The notes below the pieces were generated by a model. The model had not been told where the DNA came from. It saw nothing but the letters and a program-made list of their open reading frames with translations, and searched no databases. Of a stretch of 64,000 nucleotides of DNA, positions 35,339 through 43,255 are shown piece after piece (positions within the stretch are counted from its first letter, which is position 1; each line of letters starts with the position of its first letter). Made by a program: the position numbers and the translations under genes. This DNA is from Mucilaginibacter terrigena. Its GTDB lineage: Bacteria > Bacteroidota > Bacteroidia > Sphingobacteriales > Sphingobacteriaceae. The stretch lies in assembly GCF_004168255.1 (NCBI RefSeq), contig NZ_SEWG01000010.1, positions 43,550 through 107,549 of the forward strand, written 5' to 3'.

Positions 35339-36457
35339 ATGAAAACCCGGTTAACCCTCCTTTTTTTTGTTGCAATACTGATGGTGGCCTGTAACCAGCC
35401 GCCGGCAAAGCGTGCTGTTATCCAAAAACAGGTTGCAAAAGCAGCAGATAAAAAGGTCATCAATCCGCCGTTGGATGTTATTAATATAGCGGCAGTAGGC
35501 GATATTATGCTGGGATCATCCTATCCCGACAGTACCTTTTTACCTCCGGATAGCGCCAAAAACAGCTTTAAACATGCGTTGAAAGACCTGCGGGAAGCAG
35601 ACCTGGCATTTGGCAACCTGGAAGGCGTACTGCTTGATACCGGTGCGCCGGTTGGTTATAAGCTGCGTTTTAAACACAAAGGGTATTTGTTTAAGATGCC
35701 CACCAAATATGGGAGTATTTTAAAAGATGCAGGGTTTGATGTGCTGAGCGTAGGTAACAATCACTCGAACGATTTTGACCGCGCGGGGCGTAAAAGCACT
35801 ATTAAAATACTGGATAGCCTTGGCGTACACGCCGCTGGCTTTAAAACCCATCCTTCAAAAGTATTTACATTAAATGGCGTTAAATACGGCTTTTGCGCGT
35901 TTTCGCCAAACGGGCAAACGGTATCCTTACTGCATATCGCAATGGCAAAAAACCTTATTGCCGATCTGAAATCCAAAACTGATATTGTTATCGTATCGTT
36001 TCATGGGGGCGGCGAGGGCGCCGATTACGAGCATGTGCCCGATTCTGCAGAGATATTTAAAGGGGAGGACCGCGGGGATCTTCGGCTGTTTACCCATGCC
36101 GCAATTGATGCCGGGGCCGATGTTATACTGGGCAATGGCCCGCATGTTGCCCGCGGGATGGAATTGTATAAAAACCGGCTGATAGCTTATAGCCTGGGTA
36201 ATTTTGTAACTTACAAAGGGGTTAGCGTAAGCGGCGTTTGCGGTTTGGCGCCGCTGCTTAAAATTTGCATCAATAAAAAAGGTGAATTTTTAAACGGGCG
36301 GATAGTATCTTACAGGCAAAACCACCAAACAGGCTTACAGCCCGATACGCTCAACCGTGCCGCATTACGCATAAAAGCCTTAACCCAAGCCGATTTTATT
36401 CGGCCTGGTTTAAGTATTTCTGCTTCTGGTGCTATAACACCATCAATTACAAACTAA
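35339..36457 (+). CDS. CapA-family lipoprotein, metallophosphatase-like
   Basis: 372 residues. A lipoprotein signal (MKTRLTLLFFVAILMVAC, Cys18) is followed by the CapA/PgsA domain: AAVGDIMLGSSYPD, LAFGNLEGVLLDTG, GNNHSNDFD, SFHGGGEGADY and GNGPHVARGMELY. The family was named from poly-gamma-glutamate capsule synthesis, but most members are calcineurin-like hydrolases of unknown substrate. The ATG at 35339 is used; the in-frame ATG at 35312 would place a run of T and a Phe-Phe-Phe stretch before the signal peptide. Its stop overlaps a convergent small gene. Confidence 0.85.
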   Translation: MKTRLTLLFFVAILMVACNQPPAKRAVIQKQVAKAADKKVINPPLDVINIAAVGDIMLGSSYPDSTFLPPDSAKNSFKHALKDLREADLAFGNLEGVLLDTGAPVGYKLRFKHKGYLFKMPTKYGSILKDAGFDVLSVGNNHSNDFDRAGRKSTIKILDSLGVHAAGFKTHPSKVFTLNGVKYGFCAFSPNGQTVSLLHIAMAKNLIADLKSKTDIVIVSFHGGGEGADYEHVPDSAEIFKGEDRGDLRLFTHAAIDAGADVILGNGPHVARGMELYKNRLIAYSLGNFVTYKGVSVSGVCGLAPLLKICINKKGEFLNGRIVSYRQNHQTGLQPDTLNRAALRIKALTQADFIRPGLSISASGAITPSITN

Positions 36458-36639
36458 GCTTCGTCCTTGGTGTTGCGCACCAGGCTGATCCCCGTAAAAA
36501 AGAATATGACAGAAATAAGCCCCACAACAATTAATGTAGTGGGCGCGCCTGTATGCTGTATAATTTGCACACCGGTATAAATTAGCCCTACAATTCCCAG
36601 TACGGTAAGTACAGCGCCGAAAGTACGTTTTAAGTTCAT
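36454..36639 (-). CDS. Small two-helix membrane protein
   Basis: 61 residues with two membrane helices (about 7-27 and 34-54) joined by a short loop and a charged C terminus. Small hydrophobic proteins of this form are frequent in Sphingobacteriaceae and have no known role. The last four bases overlap the convergent CapA stop. Confidence 0.6.
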   Translation of the reverse strand: MNLKRTFGAVLTVLGIVGLIYTGVQIIQHTGAPTTLIVVGLISVIFFFTGISLVRNTKDEA

Positions 36640-36800
36640 GTTTTATTATTAGTTAAGTGATTAACAACTAATCATTAACCACATTAACCCTTGTTTGTTT
36701 GCAGGGCACCTAACGCAAAAAAAAAGACGAGTTATATCATAAAACTGTAAATTCGCCGAAGTAAACGTATCACTTTTCTAAAAAATTACGTTTATACATC

Positions 36801-36880
36801 TGTAAGTGCCTCGCATTTACATTGTGATAAGGTTTAGGTTGAAAGTCCCCGGGCAGCGAGTGCCTGGGGCTTTTATTTTT
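36801..36880 (+). ncRNA. Two hairpins with U-tract: possible small RNA or attenuator
   Basis: A first stem gtaagtgc/gcatttac (36801-36819) is followed by a second stem (36841-36873: cccc-g-ggca pairing with tgcc-t-gggg) and then TTTTATTTTTT. No plus-strand gene ends here, and the next gene starts at 36938. It is either the 3' end of a small RNA or a leader attenuator for that gene. Confidence 0.35.
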
Positions 36881-36937
36881 TACAGCTTTTAGCAATCCCA
36901 TCCATTTTGTCCATCTTCGTTTTTTTAACATAATATA

Positions 36938-37390
36938 ATGAGTGATATAAAAGCAAAGCTGCATGCGCTGTGCGTTACGTACGTAAAAACCCGCATGCAT
37001 GCCGCAGAGCAAGCCATAGCCGAAGCCCGGCAGGCCCAAAACGACGATACCAAAAGCAGCGCGGGCGATAAGTACGAGACCGGCCGCGAAATGGCGCAGC
37101 AGGAAACCAACCGCAACCTTACCCAACTGAACGAGGCCAATAAACTGATGGTGGCTCTAAACCAGGTCTCGTTTAACGGCACATCATCAAAAGCCGAAAC
37201 GGGTAGTGTGATACTGACCAACAACGGCAACTTTTACCTGGCCATTAGCGCAGGCACGCTCACTTTAGATGGTAAAAACTACTTCGCGGTATCGCCGGCA
37301 TCGCCAATTGGTTTTAAACTGAAGGATAAAAGGCCCGGTGATGAATTTATTTTAAATGAAAAAACTTATCAAATACAGTCAATCCTTTAA
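36938..37390 (+). CDS. Divergent GreA/GreB-like protein
   Basis: 150 residues: an N-terminal helical hairpin (about 1-75, with SSAGDKYETGREMAQQETNRN at the turn, a Gre-like acidic tip) and a C-terminal FKBP-like region (YFAVSPASPIGFKLKDKRPGDEFIL) that matches the Gre/Rnk closing motif SPIGxALLGKxxGD. Gre factors rescue stalled RNA polymerase by stimulating transcript cleavage. Homologues are sometimes mislabelled 3-oxoacyl-ACP synthase. Whether it has cleavage activity cannot be told. A terminator-like structure lies in its leader. Confidence 0.6.
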   Translation: MSDIKAKLHALCVTYVKTRMHAAEQAIAEARQAQNDDTKSSAGDKYETGREMAQQETNRNLTQLNEANKLMVALNQVSFNGTSSKAETGSVILTNNGNFYLAISAGTLTLDGKNYFAVSPASPIGFKLKDKRPGDEFILNEKTYQIQSIL

Positions 37391-37473
37391 TTATCCGGCC
37401 TCTGTTTTGTGCCGAAATAGAAAATAAAAAATATAGTTTAACAAATTATTGTACAATTGATTGATTTCTATTC

Positions 37474-37481
37474 TATATTTG
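37474..37481 (+). promoter_or_regulatory. -7 element for the RRM protein
   Basis: TATATTTG, exact match 57 bases before the ATG. A TTG at 37449-37451 is 22 bases upstream, a long spacer. Confidence 0.5.
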
Positions 37482-37537
37482 GTGTAAACAAATAAATGAA
37501 CGGTTAACAAACTGATCATTACTAAACTAATTTTTTG

Positions 37538-37927
37538 ATGAACATATTCGTAGGAAGCCTTCCGTACTCATTAGAGGAAGCAGATTTACAAGAGCTTTTC
37601 GAAGCTTATGGTGAAGTAACCACCGTTAAAATTATTATTGACAGAGAATCCGGCAGAAGCAAAGGTTTTGGATTTGTTGAAATGTCTGATGACGAAGCAG
37701 CTCAAAAAGCAATTTCAGGCTTAAACGGTTCTGAAGTTAGCGGTCGTTCTATCGCTGTAAGCCAGGCAGAAGACAAAAAGCCAGGTGACCGCAGAGGCGG
37801 TGGTGGTTTTGGTGGCGGCAACCGTGGCGGCGGTGGCGGTGGCTACTCAAGAGACAATAACAGAGGTGGCGGCGGTGGCGGCTACTCTAAAGATAGCAGA
37901 GGTGGCGGCGGCGGTAGCCGTTGGTAA
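37538..37927 (+). CDS. RRM-domain RNA-binding protein with RGG-like tail
   Basis: 129 residues. A single RRM (about 1-80) with RNP2 (NIFVGSLPY) and RNP1 (KGFGFVEM), followed by a glycine-rich tail of GGGG/RGG/GGY repeats. Such proteins bind RNA and act in cold adaptation or general post-transcriptional control in Bacteroidota, where RRM proteins appear to replace Hfq-like chaperones. Start at ATG 37538 rather than the TTG at 37535. The glycine repeats are coded by GGTGGC-type repeats. Confidence 0.93.
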   Translation: MNIFVGSLPYSLEEADLQELFEAYGEVTTVKIIIDRESGRSKGFGFVEMSDDEAAQKAISGLNGSEVSGRSIAVSQAEDKKPGDRRGGGGFGGGNRGGGGGGYSRDNNRGGGGGGYSKDSRGGGGGSRW

Positions 37928-37947
37928 TCTGTAAAAGATCATTAAGG

Positions 37948-37978
37948 GCAAAACACGGTTAATTAAACGGTGTTTTGC
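37948..37978 (+). terminator. Terminator after the RRM gene
   Basis: gcaaaacac and gtgttttgc, perfect nine-base arms, with the loop around ggttaattaaacg. Confidence 0.75.
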
Positions 37979-38190
37979 TTTAAATTATTTTTGAAACACG
38001 CTCTCAAAATTTGTTAGCGTGCTTTTTATTGCCTTTTTTTAACGTAAATGGCGTGTTATTTATAACGCATAGCTGCTGCTATACTGCCCGGGCATGGCCA
38101 GTTAAAACTACTTGCATAATTTTTTGTTAATAGGCCAATAAATTCTTTGTTTGTATAGCCGGGAATTTAAGGAGCTTTGATACTTTTTAT

Positions 38191-38198
38191 TATTTTTG
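38191..38198 (+). promoter_or_regulatory. -7 element for frr
   Basis: TATTTTTG, exact match 24 bases before the frr ATG; no TTTG at the proper distance. Confidence 0.45.
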
Positions 38199-38214
38199 TC
38201 AAAAATCATAACCA

Positions 38215-38778
38215 ATGAGCGAACTCATTAAGAAACAAGTAACTGATGCAAAAGCTTTAATGGATAAAGCTATAGAGCATGCAGATAACGAATTAAATAA
38301 GATCCGTGCAGGTAAGGCAAACCCATCTATGTTAGATGATATTAGCGTTGATTACTACGGCACACCTACCCCGCTAAGCCAGGTAGGCAGTGTAAACACG
38401 CCCGATGCACGTACTATTATAGTACAGCCCTGGGAAAAATCATTACTACCGGCTATAGAGAAAGCTATTAAAGAAGCCAACCTGGGTGTTAACCCGCAGA
38501 ATGACGGTGTTATCATCCGCATTAACGTACCACCGTTGACAGAGGAGCGCCGCCGCGATTTGGTTAAAAAAGCCAAAGGGGAAGCCGAGACCGGTAAAAT
38601 TGCTATTCGTAACATTCGTAAGGATGCCAACGAGAAAATTAAAAAATTAAAAACCGAAGGCGTTTCTGAAGATGAGATAAAAGTTGGCGAAGCCGACGTT
38701 CAAAAACTGACCGACTCTTATATTGTTAAAGTTGACCAGTTATCTGAAGCAAAAGAAAAAGATATCATGACGGTTTAA
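38215..38778 (+). CDS. frr: Ribosome recycling factor
   Basis: 187 residues; with EF-G, splits the ribosome after termination. The conserved start (AKALMDKAIEHADNELNKIRAGKANPSMLDDI) and the C-terminal helix LTEERRRDLVKKAKGEAE are clear. In many genomes frr follows pyrH; here pyrH is 2.4 kb away on the opposite strand, so the group has been broken by rearrangement. It has its own -7 element and terminator. Confidence 0.97.
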   Translation: MSELIKKQVTDAKALMDKAIEHADNELNKIRAGKANPSMLDDISVDYYGTPTPLSQVGSVNTPDARTIIVQPWEKSLLPAIEKAIKEANLGVNPQNDGVIIRINVPPLTEERRRDLVKKAKGEAETGKIAIRNIRKDANEKIKKLKTEGVSEDEIKVGEADVQKLTDSYIVKVDQLSEAKEKDIMTV

Positions 38779-38800
38779 TTTAAAACCTGCTGAATAGTAG

Positions 38801-38832
38801 AAGGGATGACCGCAAGGTTCATCCCTTTTTTG
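38801..38832 (+). terminator. frr terminator
   Basis: aagggatga and tcatccctt, perfect nine-base arms followed by TTTT. Confidence 0.85.
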
Positions 38833-38884
38833 TTGGGTACATATTTCAAATTTTTCAGTAGATTTAGACTTAATCATATCATAA

Positions 38885-39262
38885 ATGAGAAGATTTTATC
38901 TATGCATTTTGATCGCCATTGTTATATCCTGCAAATCGGCACCTGATTTTAAAGATTACGGGGTAATATCAATTGAGGTAGATTCGATCCCGGGGCTTGA
39001 TACGAGTAATAATGTAGTCCGACCATTAGGTGAAATCCGGCGGTATTATCTTACCAATAAGTCTACAAAAGATACCATAAATTTTATTTGCAAAGCTTAT
39101 CTGAAAGCTGATAATCAAGCACTATCAGAAAAAATAGTGAAACACACTGTTGCCCCACAAGAAACAATCTGGCTAGATATCTATAATTCAGGTATTGATA
39201 GTAATGAAGATCAAAAATTGATTAACTATAAAATCATTAGTGCCAATTTAGTTAATAAGTAA
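38885..39262 (+). CDS. Putative small lipoprotein, function unknown
   Basis: 125 residues with a short signal and lipobox (AIVISC, Cys16), then a beta-rich domain with no known motif. The stretch FICKAYLKADNQALSEKIVKHTVAPQETIWLDI resembles an immunoglobulin-like strand pattern, but I would not name a family. Between frr and the ABC transporter, with its own terminator immediately downstream. Confidence 0.6.
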   Translation: MRRFYLCILIAIVISCKSAPDFKDYGVISIEVDSIPGLDTSNNVVRPLGEIRRYYLTNKSTKDTINFICKAYLKADNQALSEKIVKHTVAPQETIWLDIYNSGIDSNEDQKLINYKIISANLVNK

Positions 39263-39321
39263 TTGCAAACTTTCCGTGCGCAGCCGTGTCGGGTCCTACT
39301 TATTAACCTCATTGTCAAATT

Positions 39322-39358
39322 AAAGGGAATGAACCGCTTAGCCATTCCCTTTTTTTAT
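39322..39358 (+). terminator. Terminator whose T-tract merges into the next promoter
   Basis: aaagggaatg and cattcccttt, perfect ten-base arms, then T-run; the T-run continues straight into the -7 element TATTTTTG of the ABC gene. Confidence 0.78.
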
Positions 39359-39363
39359 TTTTG
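39356..39363 (+). promoter_or_regulatory. -7 element for the ABC transporter
   Basis: TATTTTTG, exact TAnnTTTG match only 11 bases before the ATG at 39374, predicting a leader of almost no length. Confidence 0.5.
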
Positions 39364-39373
39364 TGCCATAACC

Positions 39374-41128
39374 ATGAATATACTATTATCTTATTTATCA
39401 AAACACCGCTGGGTAGTGGTGCTGGCGCTTTTCCTGGCTGCCATGAACATTGGCTTTTCCCTGCTCGATCCATACATCACCGGCCGTATAGTAGATAACT
39501 TTATCGAAAAATATAAAGTGCTCAGCCACGACGAATACTTGTTTGGCGTGTTAAAGCTTGTGGGCATGGCTATTGGCGTGGCCATGGTATCGCGTATAGC
39601 AAAAAACTTCCAGGATTATTTTACCAATATCATTACCCAAAAGGTTGGCGCCGCCATGTATGCCGACGGGTTAAAGCACTCGCTTGAGTTACCTTACCAG
39701 GTGTTTGAAGACCAGCGCAGCGGCGAAACCCTGGGCATATTGCAAAAGGTGCGCTTAGATTGCGAAAAATTCATCACCTCGTTTATCAGCATCTTATTTG
39801 TGAGTTTAATAGGTATGGTGTTCGTAATAGTTTACTCGGCTACGGTAAGCTACCAGGTAACGCTGGTTTATTTTGCAGCCATACCTGTTATCACCTTTGT
39901 GAGCATGGCGATGAGCCGCAAAATAAAGCGCATTCAAAAAAACATTGTATCAGAAACTACCGCGCTGGCGGGTTCCACTACCGAATCGTTAAGGAACATC
40001 GAACTGATAAAGAGCCTTGGCCTGGCAAAACAGGAAATAAAGCGACTAAACGCCACCACCTACAAGATCCTGGACCTGGAGCTGAAGAAGGTTAAATACG
40101 TGCGCAGCATGAGCTTTGTACAGGGCACTACCGTAAACTTTGTGCGCAGCGTAATGGTGGTGATATTGTTACTGCTGATATTTAAAGAAACTATCTCGCC
40201 GGGGCAGTATTTCAGCTTTTTGTTTTACTCGTTCTTCCTGTTTAACCCTTTGCAAGAGCTTGGTAACGTTATTTTAAGCTGGCGCGAGGCGGAGGTATCG
40301 TTAGGTAACTTCAAAAATATTTTAAACACCCCAATTGATAAAAAGCCCGAGAAGCCCGTATTATTAGAGAAGGTAAAAACCCTTGCGTTTGATAACGTAA
40401 GCTTTAAACACTTAACCGCTAACCGCAACGCGCTTAATAACATCAGCTTTACCACCCACACCGGCGAAACCATCGCTTTTGTTGGCCCATCAGGCTCAGG
40501 GAAAACAACATTGGTGAAATTACTGGTTGGTTTGTACCAGCCGTTAGAAGGTGATATCCTGTATAACAATACCCTGAGCAAGGAGATTGACCTTGATCAG
40601 CTGCGCGAAAAGATAGGCTTTGTTACGCAGGATACGCAATTGTTCTCGGGTACCATCCGCGAAAATTTAAAGTTTGTTAACCCAAACGCTACAGATGAAG
40701 AATGTATGAACGTATTGCAGCGCGCGGCCTGCCAAACCTTGCTTGCCCGTGCCGATAAGGGCTTAGATACTGTAATTGGCGAAGGCGGTGTAAAAGTATC
40801 GGGTGGCGAAAAACAACGTTTATCCATTGCCCGCGCCCTGTTACGCAAACCCGACCTGCTGGTATTTGATGAAGCGACATCCTCTTTAGATTCCATCACC
40901 GAAGAAGAGATAACCGATACCATACGCGATGTATCGGTACTGAACGATCATATCACTATCCTGATAGCGCACCGGCTGTCCACCATTATGCATGCCGATT
41001 GTATTTATGTGTTAGAGAAAGGTAACATCATCGAATCGGGCAAGCACTTTGACCTGATAGACCAAAAAGGCCTTTACTACGCCATGTGGAGGCAACAGAT
41101 CGGCGAGAAGCATACGGTGGATGCGTAA
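39374..41128 (+). CDS. ABC exporter, permease and ATPase fused
   Basis: 584 residues: six membrane helices (first 300 residues; starts MNILLSYLSKHRW) and a C-terminal nucleotide-binding domain with Walker A (GPSGSGKTT), signature (VSGGEKQRLSIARALL), Walker B (LLVFDEATSSLD) and the switch His (IAHRLST). Homodimeric half-transporter of the MsbA/lipid-multidrug exporter type; the cargo is unknown. The open frame extends to a TTG at 39263, but a terminator hairpin lies in that extension, so the ATG at 39374 is the real start. Confidence 0.93.
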   Translation: MNILLSYLSKHRWVVVLALFLAAMNIGFSLLDPYITGRIVDNFIEKYKVLSHDEYLFGVLKLVGMAIGVAMVSRIAKNFQDYFTNIITQKVGAAMYADGLKHSLELPYQVFEDQRSGETLGILQKVRLDCEKFITSFISILFVSLIGMVFVIVYSATVSYQVTLVYFAAIPVITFVSMAMSRKIKRIQKNIVSETTALAGSTTESLRNIELIKSLGLAKQEIKRLNATTYKILDLELKKVKYVRSMSFVQGTTVNFVRSVMVVILLLLIFKETISPGQYFSFLFYSFFLFNPLQELGNVILSWREAEVSLGNFKNILNTPIDKKPEKPVLLEKVKTLAFDNVSFKHLTANRNALNNISFTTHTGETIAFVGPSGSGKTTLVKLLVGLYQPLEGDILYNNTLSKEIDLDQLREKIGFVTQDTQLFSGTIRENLKFVNPNATDEECMNVLQRAACQTLLARADKGLDTVIGEGGVKVSGGEKQRLSIARALLRKPDLLVFDEATSSLDSITEEEITDTIRDVSVLNDHITILIAHRLSTIMHADCIYVLEKGNIIESGKHFDLIDQKGLYYAMWRQQIGEKHTVDA

Positions 41129-41144
41129 CCCTTATATGTTTATA

Positions 41145-41182
41145 ACAAGAAAGCCCCGCTGAAATCAGCGGGGCTTTCTTGT
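41145..41182. terminator. Bidirectional terminator between the ABC gene and pyrH
   Basis: Eighteen-base perfect arms (41145-41162 and 41165-41182; core aagccccgctga) end both convergent transcripts. Confidence 0.92.
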
Positions 41183-41196
41183 ACTTGTATATTTTC

Positions 41197-41901
41197 TTAC
41201 TTCACCAGCGTACCAATTTGTTCGCCTTTGGCTATTTTCATGAAGTTGCCTTCTTTGTTCATATCAAATACGATGATAGGCAGCTTGTTTTCCTGGCAAA
41301 GGGTAATGGCGGTCATGTCCATAACGTTAAGGCCTTTATCGTAAACTTCCTGGAAGCTGATCTCGTCGTAGCGGGTGGCTGTAGGATCTTTCTCCGGGTC
41401 GGCGGTATAGATGCCGTCAACACGGGTACCTTTCAGTACAACGTCTGCCTTGATCTCTATGGCGCGCAATGATGCAGCGGTGTCTGTTGTAAAGTATGGG
41501 TTACCGGTGCCGGCGCCGAATATCACAATCTTACCTATCTCTAAATGGTGCATGGCACGGCGGCGGATGTAAGGCTCGCAGATCTGCTCCATTTTGATGG
41601 CCGACTGCAAGCGGGTTTCCACACCAATGCTTTCCAGGGCGTTTTGCAGGGCCATACAGTTTATAACGGTGGCCAGCATACCCATATAATCGGCCTGGGC
41701 GCGCTCCATACCGCTTTTTTCGGCACTAAGTCCTCTAAAGATATTGCCGCCGCCAACCACGATGGCTATTTCTATGCCCTGGTCTTTAACGGCCTTTATA
41801 TCGTGCGCGTATTGCAGCACCTGGTTGTTATCAATACCATACTGGCGCTCGCCCATCAGGGATTCGCCGCTAAGCTTTAGTAGGACTCTTTTGTATTTCA
41901 T
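41197..41901 (-). CDS. pyrH: UMP kinase
   Basis: 234 residues. Phosphorylates UMP to UDP in pyrimidine synthesis. The amino-acid kinase pattern is clear: YKRVLLKLSGESLMG, VVGGGNIFRG, DTAASLRAIEIKADVVLKGT. The start at 41901 is the standard one. It carries its own -7 element and is preceded on the same strand by nagA 50 bases away, but the exact promoter suggests separate initiation. Confidence 0.97.
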   Translation of the reverse strand: MKYKRVLLKLSGESLMGERQYGIDNNQVLQYAHDIKAVKDQGIEIAIVVGGGNIFRGLSAEKSGMERAQADYMGMLATVINCMALQNALESIGVETRLQSAIKMEQICEPYIRRRAMHHLEIGKIVIFGAGTGNPYFTTDTAASLRAIEIKADVVLKGTRVDGIYTADPEKDPTATRYDEISFQEVYDKGLNVMDMTAITLCQENKLPIIVFDMNKEGNFMKIAKGEQIGTLVK

Positions 41902-41918
41902 GTATGAGGAAGATTTAT

Positions 41919-41926
41919 CAAAAATA
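41919..41926 (-). promoter_or_regulatory. -7 element for pyrH
   Basis: TATTTTTG on the minus strand, exact match about 18 bases before the ATG. Confidence 0.45.
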
Positions 41927-41951
41927 GATAATAAATGGTATTGTTAAAATT

Positions 41952-43073
41952 TTATGTAGCAGGTGTTAAATAATTACCCTGCAATATGGTTGCCAGGGTT
42001 TGGTACTGCTTGTTAAATATAACCAGGTCGGCATCAAAACCGGCTTCAATTTTGCCTTTTGTTGGTTTAGACGCCAGTTTTGCCGGATAAAGCGATGCCA
42101 TATTTACGGCCTCGGCCAGTTCAATGCCTACCCTGTTCACGCAGTTTTGTACCGCTTTTAGCATGGTAAGGCTGGAACCTGATAGCGTGCCATCGGGCAT
42201 CACATATTTATCCCCTTCCAACCTGTGCTGGTATGTACCTTCGGTTGCCGAGGTTACCGCATCGGTGATCAGGAACAATTTATCGCCCAGTTCGCGCTTA
42301 GCCAGGCGGATCATCGGCCAATCCACATGGTTGCCATCGGCAACAATGCTGGCGTAGGGTTTCTCTTCAAATATAGCCGGAATGTAACCCGGTTCGCGGT
42401 GGTGCATTTGCGGCATGGCGTTAAACAGGTGCGTAACTGCCGGGATGGGCTTATTTAAAAATGCCTTCCCCTGCTCATAACTGGCGTTGCTATGTCCCGA
42501 TGATATGATGATGCCCTGCGCATGCAGGTAATCTATCACTTCCTGGTCCTGTAATTCGGGTGCTATGGTCATCATGGTAATAACGCCATCGGCCTGTTCT
42601 ACCCAGCCTTTCAGTTCGGCAAGCGTTGCTTTTTTGATCAGGCTGTCGGGGTGCGCGCCTTTTTTTATAGGGTTAAGATATGGCCCTTCCAGGTGTACGC
42701 CCCAAAAGTTGCCCCTTGCTACCTTACGGTATTCTTTTGCTGCCGCGATACCTGTTTCAACAATATCGTTTGTATTGGTGCCGATGGTAGCAAAAAAGCC
42801 GGTGGTGCCCTGGTTTAGCAGGTCGTCTTCCATGCGTTTTAAGGCAGCTATTTCGGGTTTGCCGGCAAATAGTTTACCGCCGCTGCCGTAGATCTGCAGG
42901 TCGATAAAACCCGGGGCAAGGTAAGCGCCGTTAAGGTCCTTCCTTTCTGCATCTGCCGGGATGTCGGTTTCGTCAATTACAGCTTTAATTTTGCTGCCTT
43001 CAATTAAAACGGCTTTGCCCTTGGCGATGTTACCGCCCGAAATGAGTTTAAGGTTATGAAGTGCTGTTATCAT
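41952..43073 (-). CDS. nagA: N-acetylglucosamine-6-phosphate deacetylase
   Basis: 373 residues. Removes acetate from GlcNAc-6-P during amino-sugar recycling. The amidohydrolase fold shows GFIDLQIYGSGG, the metal Glu in HLEGPYLNP, His in SSGHSNASYEQG and VTHLFNAMPQMHHREPG, and Asp in FLITDAV. Inserted between tsf and pyrH, which usually adjoin, so it is a lineage-specific placement. No neighbour in the window works in the same pathway. Confidence 0.95.
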   Translation of the reverse strand: MITALHNLKLISGGNIAKGKAVLIEGSKIKAVIDETDIPADAERKDLNGAYLAPGFIDLQIYGSGGKLFAGKPEIAALKRMEDDLLNQGTTGFFATIGTNTNDIVETGIAAAKEYRKVARGNFWGVHLEGPYLNPIKKGAHPDSLIKKATLAELKGWVEQADGVITMMTIAPELQDQEVIDYLHAQGIIISSGHSNASYEQGKAFLNKPIPAVTHLFNAMPQMHHREPGYIPAIFEEKPYASIVADGNHVDWPMIRLAKRELGDKLFLITDAVTSATEGTYQHRLEGDKYVMPDGTLSGSSLTMLKAVQNCVNRVGIELAEAVNMASLYPAKLASKPTKGKIEAGFDADLVIFNKQYQTLATILQGNYLTPAT

Positions 43074-43144
43074 ATTAGCCCCCTCTAAATCTCCTCCGCT
43101 GGTAAGCGGAGAGACTTTTTGATTTTAATGTTCTTTCCAATGTA

Positions 43145-43198
43145 GAGACACGACACTTCGCGTCTTTTCGCAAACAGAGACGCGAAGTGTCGCGTCTC
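43145..43198. repeat. GAGACGCGAAGTGTCGCG inverted repeat, dispersed type
   Basis: Two 21-base arms (43145-43165, 43178-43198), inverted with one mismatch, around a 12-base loop. A related single palindromic arm occurs at 46381-46404, so this is a dispersed intergenic element in the genome. Confidence 0.7.
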
Positions 43199-43221
43199 AA
43201 AAAAACAATATCGCAAAAAAA

Positions 43222-43248
43222 ATCCCCCTCGTTAATAACGAGGGGGAT
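43222..43248 (-). terminator. tsf terminator
   Basis: atccccctcgtta and taacgagggggat, perfect arms with A-run to the left (U-tract on the minus strand). Confidence 0.9.
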
Positions 43249-43255
43249 AATATAA

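Noticed and set aside
36770..37126. 118-residue minus-strand open frame
   Set aside because: Mostly antisense of the Gre-like gene and of the hairpin region; composition is not protein-like and there is no partner or start signal.
37790..37920. GGTGGC-type tandem repeat as a microsatellite or mobile repeat
   Set aside because: It encodes the Gly-rich tail of the RRM protein; such tails are common in these proteins.
39263..39373. 37-residue N-terminal extension of the ABC transporter
   Set aside because: TTG start, and a terminator hairpin plus promoter lie within it.
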